Source: RGIG5612 sp050944475 (lineage in GTDB: Bacteria > Bacillota > Clostridia > Lachnospirales > Lachnospiraceae). From it: a DNA stretch of 64,000 nucleotides. The stretch is from contig JBMNRD010000001.1 in the NCBI GenBank assembly GCA_050944475.1, positions 1-64,000 of the forward strand, given 5' to 3'. Below the pieces are notes generated by a model. The model was given only the letters and a program-made list of their open reading frames with translations, had not been told where the DNA came from and did not search any database. A program made the position numbers and the translations under genes. The stretch's first letter is position 1, and every line of letters starts with the position of its first letter. This document shows, in pieces, positions 59,022 through 64,000 of this stretch.

Positions 59022-61353
59022 GTTTCTGTCCAAACACCTTTCCCGCAATAATGGCAGCCTGTCTTGCATCCTTTGCGTAATAATCCGCGCCTATAGCCGC
59101 GGCGGCCTCGGCCGTCAGCACGGCTCCTCCCACCATGACCTTGCAGGGCATCTTTCCGGCCCTAAGTTTCTCAATAGTTTTTCTCATGGAGGGAATTGTC
59201 GTGGTCATGAGCGCGGATAGTCCCACCATTTTTACATTTTCCTTTTCCGCGCAAGCTGCAACCTCATCCGGAGGCACGTCCTTTCCGAGGTCGATAATGT
59301 CATAGCCGTAGTTTTCAAGCACTACCTTGACTATGTTCTTGCCTATGTCGTGGATATCTCCCTCCACAGTGGCAAGAATCATTTTCCCCTTGCCGGCACC
59401 CTTTTCACCCCGGGACGCAATACGCTCCTTTATAACCTCAAATCCGCAGCCCGCGGCGGTAGCTGAGCTTATGAGCTGCGGCAGGAAAAACTCCTGCCTT
59501 TCATATAATCCCCCTGCTCTGTCAAGGGCGGGAATCAGCTTTTTATCAATTACTTCAAGTTCGGTCATTGTCTCAAGAAGGTCCTGAATAATTGTTCTCA
59601 CTTCCTCCCCGAGGCCCTTAAGCACAGCCTCCTCAAGTGTAAGGCCAATCCGGTCCGGCGCTGTTGCCGCATCCCTGCCGGAGAACCTTTCGATGTATTT
59701 TCTGCAGCCCTCATCCATGCCCGACAGAGCCCTGTGTGCTGCGATGATGTCCATGATTTCAGGTAAATTGGGATCAATGATGGGCAGGTTGAGTCCCGCG
59801 CTCAAAGCCTGTGCAAGGAATGTCCCGGTAAGCGCTTTTCTTTTCGGCAGTCCGTAGGAAATATTGCTGACCCCGAGAGTACAGGAAAGCCCCAACTCCT
59901 CCCGTACCGTGCGGACGGCCTTCAAGGTTTCCTCAGCCTGCTGCGGCCGGGCGGAAATCGTCAAAGCCAGACAATCAATAATTACGTCGTGGCGGGGAAT
60001 TCCTGCCGCAAGTGCCCTGCTTAAAATCTTTTCCGCCATTTCAAGCCTTTCTTCAGCACTTTGGGGAATGCCGCTCTTATCCATTGTCAGACCCACAACC
60101 GCCGCCCCGTATTTTTTCACCAAAGGAAGCACAACATCAAGCACTTCATCTTCTGCATTGACCGAATTGACAATTGCCTTGCCGGGAAATACCCGCAAAC
60201 CCGCCTCTATGGCCTTTGGATCTGCGGAATCAATCTGCAAAGGCAGGCATGTTATTCCCGCGACGGCTCTGACCGTCCGTTCCATCATTTGAGCCTCGTC
60301 AATTTCCGGAAGGCCTACATTTACATCCAGGATTTCGGCTCCGGCCTCTTCCTGCTCTATGGCGCACTTCATTATATAATTCAAATCGTTTTCAATAATT
60401 GCCCGGGAAAGACGCTTCTTGCCCGTAGGGTTGAGACGCTCTCCCACCGGGCAAACCCCGTCAAAATCTACTACTTTAGAAGTAGAACATACTCCGGGTA
60501 TGAATTTTCTTTCGGCAAAACCGGGACGCCGACTTAGCCGGAAAACCTCACTTATGTAATCCGGCGTGGTGCCGCAGCACCCTCCCAGAATGTTTATTCC
60601 CATTTCAGGGTAAGCTGCCATGTATTTTCCGAAGTTGTCCGCATCAAGGGTATAGGCTCCCGTCACCGGGTCGGGCAGGCCCGCGTTGGGCTTAATCAAA
60701 AGGGGCTTGGTGGTATACTTCATTATCTCGGAGGCTATCGGGAGAATCTCCTTCGGTCCCAAAGAGCAATTTATTCCCACGACCTCCACGGGCAGCCCCT
60801 CCATTGTCCTTGCGTACGAGGCGGCAAGTGTTCCCGCAAAGGTTCTTCCACCCGCCTCAAAACTCATGGAAACCCATACGGGCAGGCGTGAATTCTCCGC
60901 TGCCGCCAGGATTCCGGCCCTCAACTCGCCCAGGTCGGACATGGTCTCAAAAAAAATAAGGTCGGCGCCGGCTTCCTCTCCTGCCTTTATGATTTCAAGA
61001 AAAATTGTGTATGCATCATCAAAGGTTAATGTCCCTATAGGCTCCATCAGCTCACCTATGGGTCCGATGTCCAGGGCGACTCTTACCTCCTTGCCCGCAG
61101 CCCTTTTCGCTATTGCCACATTTCCGGCCACGGCACGGGAAACCTCCACTCCCGTCCCCGTCAGTTTCTTTGAATTGGCACCGAAGGTATTGCTGCAGAT
61201 TATATTGCTGCCGCTTTCAATGTATTTTCTATGGATATCCTCCACTACCTGCGGATTTTCCAGCCCGAATATCTCCGGCCTCATCCCGAGAGGAAGTCCG
61301 GCTGTCTGAAGCATGGTCCCCATAGCTCCGTCCAGAATCGTCAGCTTGCTCAT
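58999..61353 (-). CDS. metH: Cobalamin-dependent methionine synthase without activation domain
   Basis: 784 residues: homocysteine domain (LTILDGAMGTMLQTAGLPLG, Zn ligands in VVGINCSLGPKEILPI and NILGGCCGTTPDYI), pterin domain (about 310-570, VNVGLPEIDEAQMMERTVRA), B12 cap helices (LYERQEFFLPQLISSATAAG) and the B12 domain with the cobalt-ligand His in ATVEGDIHDIGKNIVKVVLE. Full-length E. coli MetH has about 1230 residues; the missing C-terminal SAM-dependent reactivation domain is supplied by the gene just upstream. The start overlaps that gene by 4 bp. Confidence 0.95.
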   Translation of the reverse strand: MSKLTILDGAMGTMLQTAGLPLGMRPEIFGLENPQVVEDIHRKYIESGSNIICSNTFGANSKKLTGTGVEVSRAVAGNVAIAKRAAGKEVRVALDIGPIGELMEPIGTLTFDDAYTIFLEIIKAGEEAGADLIFFETMSDLGELRAGILAAAENSRLPVWVSMSFEAGGRTFAGTLAASYARTMEGLPVEVVGINCSLGPKEILPIASEIMKYTTKPLLIKPNAGLPDPVTGAYTLDADNFGKYMAAYPEMGINILGGCCGTTPDYISEVFRLSRRPGFAERKFIPGVCSTSKVVDFDGVCPVGERLNPTGKKRLSRAIIENDLNYIMKCAIEQEEAGAEILDVNVGLPEIDEAQMMERTVRAVAGITCLPLQIDSADPKAIEAGLRVFPGKAIVNSVNAEDEVLDVVLPLVKKYGAAVVGLTMDKSGIPQSAEERLEMAEKILSRALAAGIPRHDVIIDCLALTISARPQQAEETLKAVRTVREELGLSCTLGVSNISYGLPKRKALTGTFLAQALSAGLNLPIIDPNLPEIMDIIAAHRALSGMDEGCRKYIERFSGRDAATAPDRIGLTLEEAVLKGLGEEVRTIIQDLLETMTELEVIDKKLIPALDRAGGLYERQEFFLPQLISSATAAGCGFEVIKERIASRGEKGAGKGKMILATVEGDIHDIGKNIVKVVLENYGYDIIDLGKDVPPDEVAACAEKENVKMVGLSALMTTTIPSMRKTIEKLRAGKMPCKVMVGGAVLTAEAAAAIGADYYAKDARQAAIIAGKVFGQKHGHQKNN

Positions 61354-61997
61354 TTGGATTCCTTTCTATAAATACACGTGGAAAATTTGTTGCAGGTTTC
61401 ACATTTCCCCCCTCTGCGGGGAAGCGGCCTGTCCGATATGCCCATAATAGCGGTAACGGATTTTGCCGGAGTCAACATAAAATGCTCCGTCATCCCAAGA
61501 CCGATCCGTCTATAAGTATCCAGAAAACTGCAAATCGATCCGTTTGCCTCCGGGCTTAAATTTCCGTATCCCGGGCTGAACCGATCCGACAGAAAAAGCC
61601 CCTCTTTTTTAAGGAGAGTTTCTATATCTTCCTGAAAATTATCGCATACGTTCTCAACGGCCGCGCCTGCGGCAGCGTCTATTATCACCGCCAAAGCCAT
61701 GTCATTTACCTGATAACGGTTTATCAGCCTGTCCACCTCCGGACCCAGGGTTGCGGCAAATAAAACCATCCCGTTGCAGCCCCGTAAGTGACTTTCCGCC
61801 GCCTTTTCGGAAAAAGGAAGCTCCGGGGCAGGCAGACTGAGCCTTTTATAAATCAGTCCGGGCCTTGCCGCCTTCATAACGAGAGCAACAGCGATGTTTA
61901 ACTGCTCTGCCAGTTCTTCGGGAACATGCTTTCCCCTCGCACCGAGAAAGGCCGCAATATCGCAATGATCCGGTTGTGTAAGCCTGGACTTAATCAT
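61350..61997 (-). CDS. Methionine synthase activation-domain protein (stand-alone)
   Basis: 215 residues. AALGAAVENVCDNF-type residues (visible as IIDAAAGAAVENVCDNFQED), RFSPGYGNLSPEANGSICSF and LGMTEHFMLTPAKSVTAIMG are the SAM-binding motifs of the MetH reactivation domain. The C-terminal CETCNKFSTCIYRK adds a Cys cluster not found in E. coli MetH. It should remethylate oxidised cobalamin on the neighbouring MetH. ATG 61997 overlaps the stop of the preceding gene; the frame to 62153 would overlap it deeply. Confidence 0.88.
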   Translation of the reverse strand: MIKSRLTQPDHCDIAAFLGARGKHVPEELAEQLNIAVALVMKAARPGLIYKRLSLPAPELPFSEKAAESHLRGCNGMVLFAATLGPEVDRLINRYQVNDMALAVIIDAAAGAAVENVCDNFQEDIETLLKKEGLFLSDRFSPGYGNLSPEANGSICSFLDTYRRIGLGMTEHFMLTPAKSVTAIMGISDRPLPRRGGKCETCNKFSTCIYRKESK

Positions 61998-63969
61998 CTC
62001 TTTCACCCAGCCTTGTCCAGTTGTTTTTGTCAAATATATTGTCGTGAACGCTGAACCATTCCCCGTCGCTCGTATCGAAAACGTTCCCGTTGTTGGTATA
62101 AATCCCGTAGTTGTGGGAGGTTGTGATAATCTGGTCATGTGCCTTGGCATCACTGTTTATGGGCTTGCCGGTAAAAGGGTTTTCAGGGTTGTCGATTACG
62201 CCGTCTGTCGCCAGCGCAGGCACGTCCGCCGCTGTCATGAAACTGTTGTCGGTTATCAGCTCTCCCCTGCTTCCGAAATCCTTTACCAGCAACAGCGAAC
62301 TATACCACTGCACATCCAGCATGCCCTCCATAATCATATAGTCAAACTGTCTCTCGCTGTAGCCGTGGTCGGAAACAATTATAATCTTTGTATTGTCGTA
62401 GACTCCCTCTGCCTTCAGATGCTCCAGCCAGTCGCCGATTTTAAGAAATGTGGCCATGTTTACGTGGTAATGGCTGATTTGGCGCTCCGTCTCCATATGC
62501 ATTACAACACCCTCGTGGACGTAAGCATCCTGCGCATAGTTTAATATGTTTTCCGTGGTGCCCGGAACATAATCCGGAAGGCTCAACAGGGTTATTTCAT
62601 GGGGCGCCTCATTATTCATCATCAGGAAAGTATCCTCACCCGAGTCCGTAACATCCGTAATTCCGGGCAGAGCGCACAGTACCGCATAGTTGTCAAGAAA
62701 TGCCTCCTCTACGGAAACTCTCTCTCCTGTGGAAAAATAGCTGCCCTTGTCGTAAACCGTCTCCTGGGCAAAAAGAGGCGCGGATTTCATCAGGCTGTAC
62801 ATGAAGAAGTTGCGGGTCTGCACCTTGACGGATTTTCCTCCGTATTTCTTGTTGTATTCGTCTGAAAAGCGTCCTATGAGACTGTAGGCCTTTGTGTTTT
62901 CACTGTCGTCATATATGGACAAATCCGATATCCACTTATAGTTTCCATACGGCACATCGCACACGGTAACCCGGAAATCCTCCCCCGCAAACAATGTGGG
63001 CAGCACCTTAAGAGCCTCATTATGTTTATCCTTCAGGCTTTCCTCGCCGCGGCTGTTCATCGCCGTGGGCGTGTACTCATAGCCTCCGAAAATGGGTGGC
63101 GCGGCAAAGTTTGTGTGGCCGCCGTAGGCAAGAGTGTTCGGATAATATGTAAAACCGTCGAACTCTTTTGCAAGTTCGGGTTTTTCCTCGAACATGTAAG
63201 GAATGTAGCCGCTCATGGCGCGGTCCAGCATAAAAACGATGACATTTTGCCCGTTGCGGCTAAGGGGTATTATCTTCTCCTTTGGAGGCTCCTTTTCAGC
63301 TTCGGTTTCTCCCCCGCCCGAGGACCGGGCAAGCTTTAACTCTCTTGAAATTTCATAGGTATTATAGCCGCCTATGGCAACTACCGCAACAAGCAGGATA
63401 ATCTGCGTAAGGCCCGCAGCCTTCGGCAGGAGCTTCATAAGAAGAACGGCCGCCACCGCCACAATTACCATCAAAATTACGTTGAAAACAGCTTTTTCCG
63501 GCAAATGGGCAACATTCTCATCAAATACCAGATAGGCGGAGATTGTACCCATGTTCCTTCCGAAAAACATGAAATTTATCAGGGCGCCCACACTCATCAT
63601 AAAGAAAATGCTGCTCATTGCCCTGCGTCCCCTCGACCTTGCAAGAATATAGAAAATTCCGGACCACACAAGGAAGAAGCCCGCCGCAATGCAGAAATTT
63701 CTGATAATTATATTTAAGGGGGTATTCACTGCCGTATCAAATTCCACCGGTGACGATACAATCACCGATTGCGGAATCAGTACTCCTATGGTTACTGTGA
63801 GAATTATCGCGGGCAGGATAAAATAAACGGCCCTTGGCTTCAGGTTGTCGCGCCGGCGCTTTACGTGCGCCGTCCGACGCATTTGCATTTCGGATTTCGG
63901 TACCGTCGTGCGCCTCACCTTGGCTCCCGGCATGGTCTGAGCCCTGCGTTTTGCTGCAAGTCCTTTCAT
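61990..63969 (-). CDS. LTA-synthase-like membrane protein with sulfatase-fold domain (5' end may lie outside)
   Basis: At least 659 residues: a basic N-terminus (many Arg/Lys to about residue 45), about five membrane helices (about 48-205), then an extracellular alkaline-phosphatase/sulfatase-type domain (NVIVFMLDRAMSGYIPYMFE, with the metal Asp; VYDNTKIIIVSDHGYSERQF, the D-H-G motif). Relatives add phosphoglycerol or phosphoethanolamine to surface polymers. The nucleophile position is in the NTLAYGGHTNFAAPPIFGGY region. ATG 63969 lacks a clear ribosome site and the frame stays open to the window edge, so the true start may be further right. It is odd to find it coupled to the MetH activation gene. 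Confidence 0.8.
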   Translation of the reverse strand: MKGLAAKRRAQTMPGAKVRRTTVPKSEMQMRRTAHVKRRRDNLKPRAVYFILPAIILTVTIGVLIPQSVIVSSPVEFDTAVNTPLNIIIRNFCIAAGFFLVWSGIFYILARSRGRRAMSSIFFMMSVGALINFMFFGRNMGTISAYLVFDENVAHLPEKAVFNVILMVIVAVAAVLLMKLLPKAAGLTQIILLVAVVAIGGYNTYEISRELKLARSSGGGETEAEKEPPKEKIIPLSRNGQNVIVFMLDRAMSGYIPYMFEEKPELAKEFDGFTYYPNTLAYGGHTNFAAPPIFGGYEYTPTAMNSRGEESLKDKHNEALKVLPTLFAGEDFRVTVCDVPYGNYKWISDLSIYDDSENTKAYSLIGRFSDEYNKKYGGKSVKVQTRNFFMYSLMKSAPLFAQETVYDKGSYFSTGERVSVEEAFLDNYAVLCALPGITDVTDSGEDTFLMMNNEAPHEITLLSLPDYVPGTTENILNYAQDAYVHEGVVMHMETERQISHYHVNMATFLKIGDWLEHLKAEGVYDNTKIIIVSDHGYSERQFDYMIMEGMLDVQWYSSLLLVKDFGSRGELITDNSFMTAADVPALATDGVIDNPENPFTGKPINSDAKAHDQIITTSHNYGIYTNNGNVFDTSDGEWFSVHDNIFDKNNWTRLGERDD

Positions 63970-64000
63970 AATAAGGTTTTTGCAAAGGGAGAATACCTGA

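Overview
The window looks like the chromosome of an anaerobic, fermentative Firmicute, most likely a clostridium. The reasons are strong AGGAGG-type ribosome binding sites, some TTG/GTG starts, TTGACA/TATAAT-type promoters with 17-bp spacers, butyrate-type genes (crt, hbd, buk), a CarD regulator and an intermediate base composition. Almost every gene lies on the minus strand, so transcription mostly runs from high to low coordinates. No rRNA, tRNA, CRISPR array, transposase or origin was recognised.

Region 1 (1-22 kb) is a surface-polysaccharide locus. It has two priming phosphoglycosyltransferases (one long, one short), two flippases, two polymerase/ligase-type membrane proteins, two chain-length proteins with a degenerate kinase-like tail, a membrane NDP-sugar 4,6-dehydratase, glycosyltransferases, a LicD enzyme, an ATP-grasp enzyme, a PIG-L deacetylase and a DegT aminotransferase. 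Its right half is scarred. A roughly 154-bp promoter-bearing direct repeat (15461 and 21723) brackets 6.3 kb that holds an A/T-rich plus-strand island (15.8-17.8 kb) and several gene fragments.

Region 2 (22-33 kb) is an uncharacterised catabolic operon. It runs LysR regulator, TRAP-type permease with a tiny partner, aldo/keto reductase, phosphonopyruvate-decarboxylase-like TPP enzyme, a U32-like TIM barrel, an HpcH/HpaI lyase, a two-subunit class I fumarase-type hydratase and two MmgE/PrpD proteins. Together these suggest import and stepwise isomerisation, hydration, cleavage, decarboxylation and reduction of an unknown organic acid.

Region 3 (33-41.4 kb) carries an amphipathic-repeat protein, a flavin-reductase-like protein and a compact operon: SDR, thiolase, BKACE, 3-hydroxyacid dehydrogenase, butyrate kinase and a 6-oxocamphor-hydrolase-like crotonase. 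This is the enzyme set expected for anaerobic phloroglucinol (cyclic 1,3-diketone) degradation: ring reduction, hydrolytic ring opening, oxidation to triacetate, acetyl-CoA-dependent cleavage and thiolysis. It is the most interesting system in the window.

Region 4 (41.4-49.6 kb) is a complete arginine operon, argGHCJBDF, with a promoter overlapped by two ARG-box-like palindromes 21 bp apart. Region 5 (49.7-56.3 kb) has crt-hbd behind a structured, unidentified leader RNA, a molybdopterin oxidoreductase with a small Fe-S partner, and a split chromate transporter. Region 6 (56.6-64 kb) has a CarD regulator, a methionine module (fused homocysteine methyltransferase/MTHFR, truncated MetH and a separate MetH activation protein) and an LTA-synthase-like membrane sulfatase-fold protein.
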